Shown here: piece by piece, positions 51,094 to 60,761 of the stretch
Position numbering within the stretch: the first letter of the stretch is position 1
How the letters are laid out: every line of letters begins with the position of its first letter
The notes under the pieces: model-generated
Told to the model about the DNA's origin: nothing
Databases searched by the model: none
The model's input: only the letters and a program-made list of their open reading frames with translations
Made by a program: the position numbers and the translations under genes
Source: JAFAGX01 sp963759875
Lineage (GTDB): Bacteria > Acidobacteriota > Terriglobia > Terriglobales > Acidobacteriaceae
DNA: 64,000 nucleotides
Direction: 5' to 3'
Assembly (NCBI GenBank): GCA_963759875.1
Contig: CAVXBB010000015.1
Location: 868,001-932,000, forward strand

Positions 51094-52467
51094 ATGTCTG
51101 TGTTCAGAGCCATTACAGTAACCCCAAATACCCCCCTCGAACAGAGCCGGGCGCTGAGAATATTTGGCGTTTGCGTGTTGTTGGGATCGGCAGTGTTGCT
51201 CGGAAGGATGATTGTCCTCGAGCAATGGCTAGCCCTGGCAGCCATCTGTGCATTGCCACTCGTCCTCCAATGGCCGATCGAGATTGCGTTAGGGGCTTAC
51301 GCGTTTCTAATTCCATTTGAGTACATCTTCATCATCGGGCAGGGGAGATCCGGGCTTACATTGTTGGGTGTCGCCACAACGGCAGCCATGTTCGCCACAG
51401 GCGTCGTCAGAAAACGCCTGAGTTGGCCGCCGCGCGCAGCACTGTATTGGGCAGCGTTTTTGTTTTTAGCTCTTCTCAGCCTAACTTGGGCGATCAAACC
51501 TGCAGATACACTGGGAATGATACCAACAGCTGTCTTTCTCTTCTTACTTTACTGTGTCGGGGTTTCCTGGAATATCAGCGAGAAGCAGTTCGCCTTAGTC
51601 ATTAGATTCTTAGTCGCGGGGTCCGTGCTGGCATCGCTTTTCCTGATTTATGAGTATCTTCACGGAATCACATATCGGAATTCGATGTTGGCGATTGGCC
51701 GGGGATCCCTGATGATGGGAGATTATCGCGAGAATCCAAATGCCTTCGGAGCCGAACTCTTGCTGCCCTTCTCGCTCGCACTCGCGGAGTTTATGTCGGC
51801 GCGGCGCGTGCTTCATATCCTATGGGGAGTTATCGCCGCTGCCGCGCTTGCGGGAGCTGCATTCCTCACTATGTCGCGAGGTGCACTCCTGGCTATCGTT
51901 CTGATCGTCACCATTTTTATGTTCCGAGTAGGTCTAAAGCGTCGAATGTTGGCTGTTGCCTTCGCGATGTTGGCAATCTTGGCTATGATGCCAACCAGTT
52001 TTTTTTACCGGCTACAGATTGCTTTATCCACCGGAGGTGCAGGGCGGCTCGAAATTTGGCACGCCACTTTTTTTGCTTTCCAAAAATACTGGATCATTGG
52101 TGCTGGACTTAATAACTTCCCGGCCGCTTATTCTGAGTTCGCTGGATACGCGCCGTCGTTTGTGGGGTTCGGGCGCGGTGCCCACAACATTTTTTTGGAA
52201 GCAGCCGTGGAATTTGGTGTACTTGGTCTCTTTCTTATGTGTGCAGCTCTTGGCTACCACTTGCGTGCGGTCAGAAAGTTGAGACAGTCCATCGGGATGG
52301 TTTCCATCTGGGGCCTAGCTCTAGAATGTGCCGGCTGGGCCACACTGCTCAATGGGTTCTTCGAAGGCGGCGCGTGGCGCAAATCGTTCTGGTTTACTTG
52401 GATGCTTTGCCTGATGGCCTCGAAGTTAAGCCAAGAATCTCACGAACGACTTACTGCGCCATCTTAG
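51094..52467 (+). CDS. O-antigen ligase/polymerase-like membrane protein
   Basis: 457-aa membrane protein with about ten hydrophobic segments. The ligase domain is at about 200-370: AAFLTMSRGALLAIVLIVTI, RLEIWHATFFAFQKYWIIG, GAHNIFLEAAVEFGVLGLFL. The E-I-W and A-H-N-x-F motifs are typical of Wzy_C/O-antigen ligase-type enzymes. It probably polymerises the repeat units (Wzy role), since a Wzc and an initiating transferase precede it. Confidence 0.88.
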   Translation: MSVFRAITVTPNTPLEQSRALRIFGVCVLLGSAVLLGRMIVLEQWLALAAICALPLVLQWPIEIALGAYAFLIPFEYIFIIGQGRSGLTLLGVATTAAMFATGVVRKRLSWPPRAALYWAAFLFLALLSLTWAIKPADTLGMIPTAVFLFLLYCVGVSWNISEKQFALVIRFLVAGSVLASLFLIYEYLHGITYRNSMLAIGRGSLMMGDYRENPNAFGAELLLPFSLALAEFMSARRVLHILWGVIAAAALAGAAFLTMSRGALLAIVLIVTIFMFRVGLKRRMLAVAFAMLAILAMMPTSFFYRLQIALSTGGAGRLEIWHATFFAFQKYWIIGAGLNNFPAAYSEFAGYAPSFVGFGRGAHNIFLEAAVEFGVLGLFLMCAALGYHLRAVRKLRQSIGMVSIWGLALECAGWATLLNGFFEGGAWRKSFWFTWMLCLMASKLSQESHERLTAPS

Positions 52468-52513
52468 CAGCATCCCTCTCAGGTTGAACTCTCTTTGGTG
52501 CGAAGTTGTTGGT

Positions 52514-54676
52514 TCATGGTACGCAGCCGCCCGTTTTACCGTCCATTGAGAGCGGAATACAAGGATCGAGGATCTCAAGATTGTTGCCGGTGATTAGGCC
52601 ATGAATATTGAGAAATTGAACGGAGCAGAATCCTGGTGTCCCGTTAATCGTGCCGCCGCCGCACTGTACTGTGGTGCCGTTGGCGTGGTTGTTCAACTGT
52701 TGCAGGCCAGGCATCGCGATGCCGGCGGTCCAGTAGGCAACTCCACCTTCAATCCGGCTGGGCCACAACCCATTTGATCCGCCCGATGCCGGCCCGGAAG
52801 TGTCGCTGAGGTAACCGCCGTAGGTTTGCAACGCGACACATACGGCTTTGAGTTCTTGCGGCGTCACCGTCGAACAATTAAAAGAGCTGGAAATCTTAAA
52901 CAGTGCTCCCGCATGTGGGCGGTTGGTTTGATTGTTACAAGTTAAGGCTTGCCCGCCCAGGGATGGAAACACGGCTCCAGAGGCTTCACAGGAAGTATTA
53001 AGCCAGATGGCGTGATTGATGACCCCAGCAGCTAATTCGTTGCCGCGGATCAGACCCACTTGAGAGGCAGCACCCACCGAGACATAAGCTTCCCCCTCGC
53101 CAATGGCAGAAGAGTCATTGAGGGGGTAGCTGTAATCGGCATAATTCATGGAAAGCTGGCAACTGGCGGTGACATCGGCGCAATTTTCGGTAGTGCACAT
53201 ACAGGGGGGCAGGGTTTTCTGGCCGACCGGGCTAAATTCGTAATCGGTAAAGCGGCGTCCTCCGGGGACCGTGTTTCCGGCGCTACCATCGGTAGACTGA
53301 TCCCAGACGAAGAGGTAGTTATCCCCCCCAACAGCATTGCCATAAAACGCCTGATTAGGGAGATGAAAATACTGATTGAGCGGATTGTTAGTGCTGGGGA
53401 TGACTTGGTTGGCGAGAGAAACAATTTTGTAGATGGGGCAGGAGGAATCGCAGTAGTAGGTTCCCGATGCGCCGGTGCCGCCGCCGGAAGCGTGGGCGGG
53501 ATCATAGGCAATTCTCTGGAATCCGGCATTGGTCTCGTTGCCGCCGGTACCGAGGGTGCAGTTCCCCCCGAAGATGCAATTGATCACGGCTTTGTCGGGA
53601 GAGGATGCAGTGCAGGGGACATCCCCAAGACAGTGATTCTCGGCGTTAGCCGGAAGCGGAGTTGTGAAAATCGAACCCTGGTATTGCTGCTCGGAAATCG
53701 GTTCCTGGTTGTTTAGCGTGAACACAGCCGTACCTGAGCTGACTAACAAACTTGCGCGGGCAGACTGCGTCGGGTCCGCTTGGCTACTGGCCGACACCGT
53801 GTCGAACATTCGATTGGCAGCATTGGGGGCCGTATAAAGACCGGAGGCGCTGATTGTCCCAAACTGCGCAGTCCATACCACGCTGGTATTCGAAGTACCG
53901 GTCACTGCCGCCGAAAATTGTTTCGATTCTCCTGGATTGAGCGTCACTGATGTCGGCGAGATCGAGATTGCGACCGTCGGTTGCGGAGCGCCACCCCCTC
54001 CACTAGTCGGCTGTGGATTACCGCTTCCCCCAGAGTTGTTTCCAGTGCCCGAATTCCCTTGGGGTCCACCAGTCGAGGAGCCGCCACCGCCTGTCTTGCT
54101 GTCAACTGCATTGCCGGAAAGCAGAATAGTGATGCGCTTTGAGTTCCGTGCAAACGAGTAGGAACCCGGCCCACTTTGCCATGTTACTAGTTGCATGTGA
54201 GTCGATCGGGAGGCCTCGCCTGGTAGGTTGCTCACCCGGCGGGGTTGAGGTTCGCTAGCAAGTAAAAGGATGTTTCCTGCATAGGCCCCTTTGGCTCTCG
54301 GTGAGAATGTCACTTTCAGTTCCGTACTTTCACCGGGATTCAGCGTGAATTCCGTGATCGGGAGTTGAACCGCAAAGGTCGTCAATGGAGTTACGCTTAC
54401 CAGCTTAGCGATCGTTTGCGTGCTCCGGTTATTGGTTAGAGTGACGACGCGCGTAACTGGCTCTGAATTCGTGAACACAGTACCAAAGTCAATGCCTACA
54501 GGTGCCGAGAGCATAGCGCTGTCGGTCGTTTGTGTATTCGCGACCGGGGATGGATTCGGCATGCTTCCACTACATCCCGCTAACCACAATGAACAATAGA
54601 AAAGTAAAGCCGGAATGAGCGTGCGATGGATTGACAAGAAATCTCGCTGTGTTCCTTCGGAGGAGGGTTTCATCAT
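52514..54676 (-). CDS. Exported lipoprotein with Ig-like domains and a Cys-rich C-terminal domain
   Basis: 720 aa from ATG 54676 (GAGG 8 bp upstream; the longer ORF from 54925 lacks a signal). The lipobox is in LLFYCSLWLAGCSGS. Then an ASPM/SPD-2/Hydin-like domain (IDFGTVFTNSEPVTRVVTLT), a Gly/Ser/Pro linker, a BIG2-like Ig domain (ISISPTSVTLNPGESKQFSA), and a Cys-rich domain of about 330 aa with NYLFVWDQSTDG, GVINHAIWLNTSCE, LQTYGGYLSDTSG and ILDPCIPLSMDG. The last domain recurs in 61845-63299. Function unknown; opposite strand to the EPS genes. Confidence 0.65.
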   Translation of the reverse strand: MMKPSSEGTQRDFLSIHRTLIPALLFYCSLWLAGCSGSMPNPSPVANTQTTDSAMLSAPVGIDFGTVFTNSEPVTRVVTLTNNRSTQTIAKLVSVTPLTTFAVQLPITEFTLNPGESTELKVTFSPRAKGAYAGNILLLASEPQPRRVSNLPGEASRSTHMQLVTWQSGPGSYSFARNSKRITILLSGNAVDSKTGGGGSSTGGPQGNSGTGNNSGGSGNPQPTSGGGGAPQPTVAISISPTSVTLNPGESKQFSAAVTGTSNTSVVWTAQFGTISASGLYTAPNAANRMFDTVSASSQADPTQSARASLLVSSGTAVFTLNNQEPISEQQYQGSIFTTPLPANAENHCLGDVPCTASSPDKAVINCIFGGNCTLGTGGNETNAGFQRIAYDPAHASGGGTGASGTYYCDSSCPIYKIVSLANQVIPSTNNPLNQYFHLPNQAFYGNAVGGDNYLFVWDQSTDGSAGNTVPGGRRFTDYEFSPVGQKTLPPCMCTTENCADVTASCQLSMNYADYSYPLNDSSAIGEGEAYVSVGAASQVGLIRGNELAAGVINHAIWLNTSCEASGAVFPSLGGQALTCNNQTNRPHAGALFKISSSFNCSTVTPQELKAVCVALQTYGGYLSDTSGPASGGSNGLWPSRIEGGVAYWTAGIAMPGLQQLNNHANGTTVQCGGGTINGTPGFCSVQFLNIHGLITGNNLEILDPCIPLSMDGKTGGCVP

Positions 54677-54958
54677 GCAGTACCTCATGGGGGTGTTGGG
54701 CTCAGCCCGTTGCTGAGCCTGATTGGCATTTTGCGAGGTAAGCTGAATGAGGTGAAGGTAACGGGAGTGCAACAACCCTTGACCAGCGAGCGATTGAACC
54801 GAACGACAGCTAATTTCCGCGTTGCAACCGAGGAACTGTGGGGTGTCGATTGCGGCTGTCGCGCTGGTCTTCCTGCACAGTCTTGAACATTTCTGACCTA
54901 GATAGATTCCAATCTCGTTGATCAATCAATCGGTCAAAATGCTGGATAGCTTCGAATT
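54677..54958. other. Intergenic between lipoprotein and GT4 genes
   Basis: 282 bp holding the divergent promoters of the leftward lipoprotein and the rightward glycosyltransferase run. No gene or clear motif found. Confidence 0.35.
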
Positions 54959-56185
54959 ATGATGGGAAGGTCACAGGCTGATTCGATCCGCCTGGTGGTC
55001 CTTTTGGAAGGTTCGACGGTAAGTGGGCCGGCCAAGAATCTGATCGAGTTTTGTCGAGTAGTAAAGGACCTCAATACGATCCCGCGTGTGACACCTTCAT
55101 TCGTGATTTTCGTTCGCCCCTCAGCCTACGACCTTCGTAATGGAGGTAATCCTAATCAGCTTATCGAGGCGCTTGAGAGTACCGGGGCCGAAGTGCGCTC
55201 CATTTACGAGCGCTTTCCGTTTGATCTCCGGGTTATCGGGCAGCTTCGCAGAGTTATTGAAGATTTGAACCCACAAATCATTCAGACTCATTTTGTGAAA
55301 TCACACTTCTTGGTCCGGCTCGCGGGCATCTGGCGCACGCGATGCTGGGTTGCCTTCCATCATGGCTATACCAAAGATGCCATGAGAACGGCTCTATATA
55401 ACTACCTGGACAGGTGGTCTTTGCGGGTACCAAATCGAATTATCACCGTTTGCCAAGCTTTTCAACAGCAGTTGACAGCACTGGGTATAGCGCATTCGCG
55501 CATATGCCTTTTGCCTAATGGTATTTCTTCGAATTGGCTGTCAGATCGTATTGGCATGCGCGAGGATGGAGGGCCTACTCCGCTGCATGAAAGTGAAACC
55601 AATTCAAAAAGAGAACGTATTGTGCTTGCGGTTGGCCGTCTGTCACGCGAAAAGGCATTTGACGACCTTGTAGTTGCGATCCACAAATTGCAAGCAATCA
55701 GGCCGGAATTCCTTGTGCGGCTCTGGATAGTCGGGGAAGGACCTGAACGTACCCGAATCGAGCAGACAGCTCGCGATTTCAAGCTGCTGGGTCGCGTCAC
55801 TTTAATAGGACATGTGCGCGACGTCCGACCATACTATCGAAAAGCAGACGCTCTGGCCATTTCATCCCTCAGCGAGGGGTCTCCTAATGTCCTTCTGGAG
55901 GCGATGGCCGCCGGGGTTCCGATAGCAGCGACAGCCGTGGGCGGAATCCCTGAAATCGTGACCGACAGAAAGACCGCACTTGTGGTCCCGCCTGGAGATT
56001 CCGATGCCATGGCTAATGCGCTGGCTCTGCTACTCTCGGACCCACAACTCTCAGAGGAACTGGTGGTGAACGCGCAGGAATTGATCAAACGCCAATATTC
56101 GCCCGAATCGCGTACCCGGTCTTTGCTGACGATATACAAGCAACTCGTTCCTCAGCCGATCCTTAGTGTCGCATCCGTAGACTGA
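54959..56185 (+). CDS. GT4 glycosyltransferase
   Basis: 408-aa GT-B enzyme: VVLLEGSTVSGPAKNLIEFC at the N-terminus, PQIIQTHFVKSHFLVRL, VLAVGRLSREKAFDDLVVAI, SEGSPNVLLEAMAAGVPIAA (conserved Glu pair), VGGIPEIVTDRKTALVVPPG. It adds a sugar in the repeat unit. The MBOAT gene starts 2 bp after its stop. Confidence 0.9.
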   Translation: MMGRSQADSIRLVVLLEGSTVSGPAKNLIEFCRVVKDLNTIPRVTPSFVIFVRPSAYDLRNGGNPNQLIEALESTGAEVRSIYERFPFDLRVIGQLRRVIEDLNPQIIQTHFVKSHFLVRLAGIWRTRCWVAFHHGYTKDAMRTALYNYLDRWSLRVPNRIITVCQAFQQQLTALGIAHSRICLLPNGISSNWLSDRIGMREDGGPTPLHESETNSKRERIVLAVGRLSREKAFDDLVVAIHKLQAIRPEFLVRLWIVGEGPERTRIEQTARDFKLLGRVTLIGHVRDVRPYYRKADALAISSLSEGSPNVLLEAMAAGVPIAATAVGGIPEIVTDRKTALVVPPGDSDAMANALALLLSDPQLSEELVVNAQELIKRQYSPESRTRSLLTIYKQLVPQPILSVASVD

Positions 56186-56187
56186 TT

Positions 56188-57615
56188 ATGTGGTTTGATA
56201 CGCCCGCATATATTTTGTTCTTGATCCTGGTCGTCTCGATCTATTGGCGGCTCGGGCGCACGGGACAGAACGTCTTTCTTCTCGCCGCCAGCTATGTTTT
56301 CTACGGGTGGTGGGACTACCGCTTTCTGCTGCTGATGATCGGCAGCACGACAATCGACTTTTTTATCGCGCGTGCAATCGCGCGGACCACTAACCTATCA
56401 ACACGGCGCACCTTGCTGATTGTTTCCTTAGTTATCAACTTTGGCATTCTGGGAGTGTTCAAGTACTTCAACTTCTTTGTCGATTCCTCGATGCATGTGT
56501 TTAATACCATCGGTTTTCGCGTTTCGCGACATTTCCTTCGGGTCATCTTGCCCCCCGGCATCTCGTTTTACACGTTTCAGGAAGTCGCTTACATAGTCGA
56601 TGTATATAAAGGCAAGATACGAGCGTCAGAATCATTCATCGATTACGCTCTCTTTATCAGCCTGTTTCCTCACCTGATTGCCGGTCCGATCCAGCGACCC
56701 AGCCACTTGCTTCCGCAAGTACAACATGACCGAACTTTTGGAGAGGAAAGATTTTTTGATGGAATCATGCTGATTCTTTCTGGGTTGTTCCGGAAATGCG
56801 TTATCGCAGATAATTGTGCGTTACTAGCGAATGCAGTTTTCTCGGGAAATTTCGGCACTCCGAACCTGGCTGTGCTTGCTATTGGAAGTTACGCATTTGC
56901 TTGGCAGATCTATGGGGATTTCAGCGGTTACAGTGATATTGCGCGAGGCAGTGCTCAACTGCTGGGCTTCCATTTTATGGTCAATTTTCGTCAGCCATAC
57001 CTGGCGACCTCCCTGCAGGATTTCTGGCGCAGATGGCATATCAGTCTAAGCACGTGGCTAAGAGATTATCTTTATATACCACTGGGTGGAAGTGCCGAGC
57101 CCGGTTATAAGACCTACCGAAATCTACTCCTCACCATGCTTCTGGGCGGGTTGTGGCATGGCGCCAATTGGACATTTGTGATCTGGGGTTGGCTGCATGG
57201 ACTAGGGCTGGCAGTCGAACGGTATCTGCGAAGCTATTGGAGCAAATTTGCCTCCCTCAGTAATGCTGTCAGGCAGCCTGTTGTGCATACATGGGTAAAG
57301 CGGATCTTTTTCTTTCACTTGGTGTGTCTAGGGTGGATCTTCTTCCGCGCCAACTCGGTCACCAATGCTGTCAACCTGCTGCGGGGACTAGGTCAGATCC
57401 ATTGGCAGCCAGAGTATCTCATTGCCTTCAAACTTCTGGCTTTATTTACGATTCCTCTGTTTATCGTCGATTTGCTTCTTGAATACAGTGGCGACGAATA
57501 CATGTTGCAAAGCAGTGCTCCAATGGCACGTGTGGTCGCAGCGGTTAGCATGCTAGCGCTGATTACCTTCTTCTCCGCGAATCAGGCAAATGCTTTCATT
57601 TACTTCCAATTCTAA
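56188..57615 (+). CDS. MBOAT O-acyltransferase (AlgI-like)
   Basis: 475-aa polytopic protein with MBOAT motifs: FYTFQEVAYIVDVYKG, FPHLIAGPIQRPSHLLPQ, DFWRRWHISLSTWLRDYLYI, LLGGLWHGANWTFVIWGWLH with the catalytic His at about 336. AlgI-type proteins move acyl groups across the membrane for O-acetylation. It overlaps the SGNH-type gene by 26 bp, which encodes its probable partner. Confidence 0.93.
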   Translation: MWFDTPAYILFLILVVSIYWRLGRTGQNVFLLAASYVFYGWWDYRFLLLMIGSTTIDFFIARAIARTTNLSTRRTLLIVSLVINFGILGVFKYFNFFVDSSMHVFNTIGFRVSRHFLRVILPPGISFYTFQEVAYIVDVYKGKIRASESFIDYALFISLFPHLIAGPIQRPSHLLPQVQHDRTFGEERFFDGIMLILSGLFRKCVIADNCALLANAVFSGNFGTPNLAVLAIGSYAFAWQIYGDFSGYSDIARGSAQLLGFHFMVNFRQPYLATSLQDFWRRWHISLSTWLRDYLYIPLGGSAEPGYKTYRNLLLTMLLGGLWHGANWTFVIWGWLHGLGLAVERYLRSYWSKFASLSNAVRQPVVHTWVKRIFFFHLVCLGWIFFRANSVTNAVNLLRGLGQIHWQPEYLIAFKLLALFTIPLFIVDLLLEYSGDEYMLQSSAPMARVVAAVSMLALITFFSANQANAFIYFQF

Positions 57616-58669
57616 GATTCCCGGGAAGCCGCACATAGTGGTTGTTCTCTCGTTATGTGCCATGTTCTGCGGGTCCGTTGAGTTTGTCACAGAACATTTC
57701 TTTGGCCGTGTTAGCCGCATTGAGAAGCGACGGGAAACAGAATACAAAGCGGCCATCGCAGTGCGATCGGCCCAGACACGGCACAAGATTTCTGCACTCG
57801 TAGTTGGCAATTCTCTGCTGCTTCATGGCGTCGATTTTGCGCAGTTACAGGAGTATGTTGGGCCCGAGCTCGAGCTCCATCGTGCGGTGTTTGAAAACAC
57901 CTACTTCCTGGATTGGTATTACGGCTTGCAGAAGATGTTCCGAGCTGGCGCGAAACCGGACATAACCGTTCTCGTACTTTCGCCCGCACAGCTTATATCC
58001 AGTGGTATAGACGGCGATTATACGGTGCACATGCTGGTCGACTTGCGTGATTTGATCAGCTTCGCTAAAGATACTCACGCAGATCGGAACGGTTTCAGTG
58101 TTTTTGCCCTCGACAATCTGAGCTTCTTTTTCGGTTCACGGGCTGAAGTAAGGACTTGGATTTTGGGTAAGCTCTTGCCTGATTTGCCTAGTCTCACCAG
58201 GTATTTCCGCGCGCACTACAATATTCCAGCCGCAGACGAGAATGACGTCTTTGAAGTTGCCGATCAACGGATCAACCAATTGCGATCTCTATGCGAGCGT
58301 TATGGAACGGGTTTCATACTCGTGATTCCGCCTACACTCGGAGACTCGGGTGTCGGTGCGGTGATGCAAGCCGGAGTGGCGCAAGGCGTGCCCGTACTGG
58401 TCCCGTTTCGCCCAGGTAAGCTTCCCATCGAGGACTATTCCGATGAGGTTCATCTCAACTCGAGCGGCGCAGCTAAGTTCACTTTTGCTCTTGCAGCAGA
58501 TCTAAGAAAGATCAACGGACATATTGCTGGCGCCAAGACTGCCCCTGAACCGCCCTATTCTAGTTTTTCCCAGTTTCCCAAAATCAGCGAACCCTGGAAT
58601 TCCGGCAGGATTGGCGATAGGTGCCGTGCCGACAACCAAATAGGAGCAGCAACATTGGAGATACGATGA
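57590..58669 (+). CDS. SGNH/AlgJ-like partner of the MBOAT protein
   Basis: 359-aa protein with one N-terminal TM segment (IVVVLSLCAMFCGSVEFV), so the domain is periplasmic. Block I is VVGNSLLLHGVDF (G-N-S for the usual G-D-S), and block V is DEVHLNSSGAAKF with the catalytic Asp/His pair. It probably transfers the acetyl group from the MBOAT protein to the polysaccharide. The G-N-S block makes it a divergent member. Confidence 0.7.
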   Translation: MLSFTSNSKIPGKPHIVVVLSLCAMFCGSVEFVTEHFFGRVSRIEKRRETEYKAAIAVRSAQTRHKISALVVGNSLLLHGVDFAQLQEYVGPELELHRAVFENTYFLDWYYGLQKMFRAGAKPDITVLVLSPAQLISSGIDGDYTVHMLVDLRDLISFAKDTHADRNGFSVFALDNLSFFFGSRAEVRTWILGKLLPDLPSLTRYFRAHYNIPAADENDVFEVADQRINQLRSLCERYGTGFILVIPPTLGDSGVGAVMQAGVAQGVPVLVPFRPGKLPIEDYSDEVHLNSSGAAKFTFALAADLRKINGHIAGAKTAPEPPYSSFSQFPKISEPWNSGRIGDRCRADNQIGAATLEIR

Positions 58670-59679
58670 GTACGCCTGGAAGATTTTCCGTTATCGTTCC
58701 AGTCCTAAATTCCAAGCAGCACATACGCGGTTGCCTGAACTCAATTCTGGAGGCAATCAAGAACTATGGAAACGCAGAACTGATTGTCCTTGATAACGGT
58801 TCTGAGGACGGTTCCTATGAAATCCTGCTCAATGAGTATCATGGCCGAGCTACTGTCGAGCAAATTCGCGGAATTGGTGTGAGTGCGCTGCGAAACCGCG
58901 GAGCCCAGCTAGCCAACGGTGAGTTTCTCGCTTTCATTGATTCTGACTGTGTGGTCATACCGGACTATTTCGACCAAGCTCTGCAAGCACTGCGGCGCTC
59001 CGGCGCCGATGCAACGGGCTCAGAGTATGCGCTGGACGGTTCTGGCAACTGGATCGAGAGAACGTGGTACCTGATGCATACTCCTTCCGACGATAGTTTT
59101 GTGAAGTTTATCAGTGCAGGTAATTTCGTGGTTAGACGGCACGCGTTTCTTTTGGTCAATGGGTTCGACGAATCTATGATTAGCGTCGAAGACCAGGACC
59201 TGGGCGTTCGGCTTAACAAAGCAGGGTTCAAGATCTACCAAGCCCACGCGGTGCGTGCCTTTCATCCAGGAGGCGATAAGAGTCTGCGCGTCTTTTTTCT
59301 GAAGAATACATGGCGCAGCATGGGTATATTCGGAATGTTAAAGAATACGCTCATATTCAAACCGCTAATTACAATTTTTACTCACGCGCTGCTTGTGATT
59401 TCGGGGGTGGCGTACCTAATTGTTGGCCATGCCTCTATATTCGCGAGAATCGCAATATTTGTTTTGCTAACCAATCTAGCACCTTTGCTCACTGTAACTT
59501 ATCGCGCATGGCAAACTGGACGTTTCTGTCGCCCGCTTCAATGTATTCTGCTTTACCACATCTATTTTCTCGCCCAGTTATACGCGGTATGGAACATTGG
59601 CAAGTCATGGGGTGCCACACCCGAGGTGAAGCACGCTCGCAGTTTGCGCCTGTACCGCTCTGCAAAAGCCTCTCGGTAA
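58666..59679 (+). CDS. GT2 glycosyltransferase
   Basis: 337 aa from ATG 58666 (GGAG upstream, ATGA overlap with the previous stop). GT-A fold: FSVIVPVLNSKQHIRGCLNS, ELIVLDNGSEDGS, GEFLAFIDSDCVVIP (D-x-D-like), SVEDQDLGVRLNKAGFK (E-D-x-D), and C-terminal TM segments (FARIAIFVLLTNLAPLLTV). Membrane-associated; it adds a sugar to the lipid-linked unit. Confidence 0.9.
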   Translation: MSTPGRFSVIVPVLNSKQHIRGCLNSILEAIKNYGNAELIVLDNGSEDGSYEILLNEYHGRATVEQIRGIGVSALRNRGAQLANGEFLAFIDSDCVVIPDYFDQALQALRRSGADATGSEYALDGSGNWIERTWYLMHTPSDDSFVKFISAGNFVVRRHAFLLVNGFDESMISVEDQDLGVRLNKAGFKIYQAHAVRAFHPGGDKSLRVFFLKNTWRSMGIFGMLKNTLIFKPLITIFTHALLVISGVAYLIVGHASIFARIAIFVLLTNLAPLLTVTYRAWQTGRFCRPLQCILLYHIYFLAQLYAVWNIGKSWGATPEVKHARSLRLYRSAKASR

Positions 59680-59786
59680 TACAGGGCTGCGGATGAGTCC
59701 ACGAGGCTTGTTGCAAGTGGATGAATGTAATCCCGGTGAATTGTGAACATCGAAGCCGGGATGCGCATCATCGAGAGCACGTAGCT

Positions 59787-60680
59787 ATGAATAATCAGCT
59801 TAAGCGCATGATCAGAAAGCCGTTCTATCAGGTTCGAACCTTGACCGACCGAATGAGAGCGGATCATGACTCGCTCAGCCAGCAACTGCAGCGCAATCTG
59901 GTGACGCAGTATGTGCTCGCAAAGCAAAATGGCAACGCACCTTACACAACAATCTCCGAATCGGGTTTCCGAGTTTACTCTGAATTCGAAGAAGACGGAA
60001 TGATTCTGTACGTACTCTCAATGATTGGTTTTAGGGACAAGAGGGTAGTGGAGATGTGCTGTGGCACTGGCCATGAATGTATGGCTACCAATCTGATTCT
60101 CAATCATGGTTTTGATGGGTTCCTCTTCGACGGAAGTGCCGAGAACATCAACCTCGCAGAAAGCTTTTTCCGGTCCAAGAAAGACTGCCTTTTGTACACA
60201 CCTGTTCTCAGAAGGTCGTGGATAACCACCGATAATGTAAACAGTCTGTTGGAAGACGCCGGATGTGCAGGTGAGGTTGATTTCTTTTCGCTCGACATGG
60301 ATGGAAACGATTACTGGATCTGGCGGGCTATCGAAGTCCTCAGACCACGCCTATTTCTTTGTGAAACGCATAACGCTATCCCTACGGAATGCAGCCTGAC
60401 GATTGAGTACAGATCTGATTTTGATTGTCAGCAGAATCCAGGCCTTGAAGAAGATTATCGGGGAGCTTCTCTGCTCGCAATGGTGAAACTGTGCAAAGAA
60501 AAAGGGTATCGCCTGATTGGCTCACATCGGCACGGATTCAACGTTTTCTTCTTGCGCGAGGATGAGGGAACAGAATTCTTTCCAGAGGTCAGTATCGAAC
60601 AAGTTCACAACAATCGTTGGACGAAGCAGGCGCAACAGCGATGGCCTCGCGTCAAGAATATGAAATGGGTCGAAGTTTAG
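59787..60680 (+). CDS. Putative SAM-dependent methyltransferase
   Basis: 297 aa from ATG 59787 (upstream in-frame ATG at 59721 lacks a good RBS). The SAM-like loop is VVEMCCGTGHECMATNLILN (about 85-105), then GFDGFLFDGSAENINLAESF, VDFFSLDMDGNDYWIWRAIE and the C-terminal R-L-I-G-S-H-R-H-G-F-N. The layout resembles FkbM-like sugar methyltransferases, though the glycine loop is non-standard (C-C-G-T-G-H). It may methylate the repeat unit. Confidence 0.6.
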   Translation: MNNQLKRMIRKPFYQVRTLTDRMRADHDSLSQQLQRNLVTQYVLAKQNGNAPYTTISESGFRVYSEFEEDGMILYVLSMIGFRDKRVVEMCCGTGHECMATNLILNHGFDGFLFDGSAENINLAESFFRSKKDCLLYTPVLRRSWITTDNVNSLLEDAGCAGEVDFFSLDMDGNDYWIWRAIEVLRPRLFLCETHNAIPTECSLTIEYRSDFDCQQNPGLEEDYRGASLLAMVKLCKEKGYRLIGSHRHGFNVFFLREDEGTEFFPEVSIEQVHNNRWTKQAQQRWPRVKNMKWVEV

Positions 60681-60761
60681 AATAGGAAAAAAGTCGCACC
60701 CGAGACTTATACCAATCTCCATTTCTCAATACTGCATGATCCGTATGTCGGGACGATAGAC

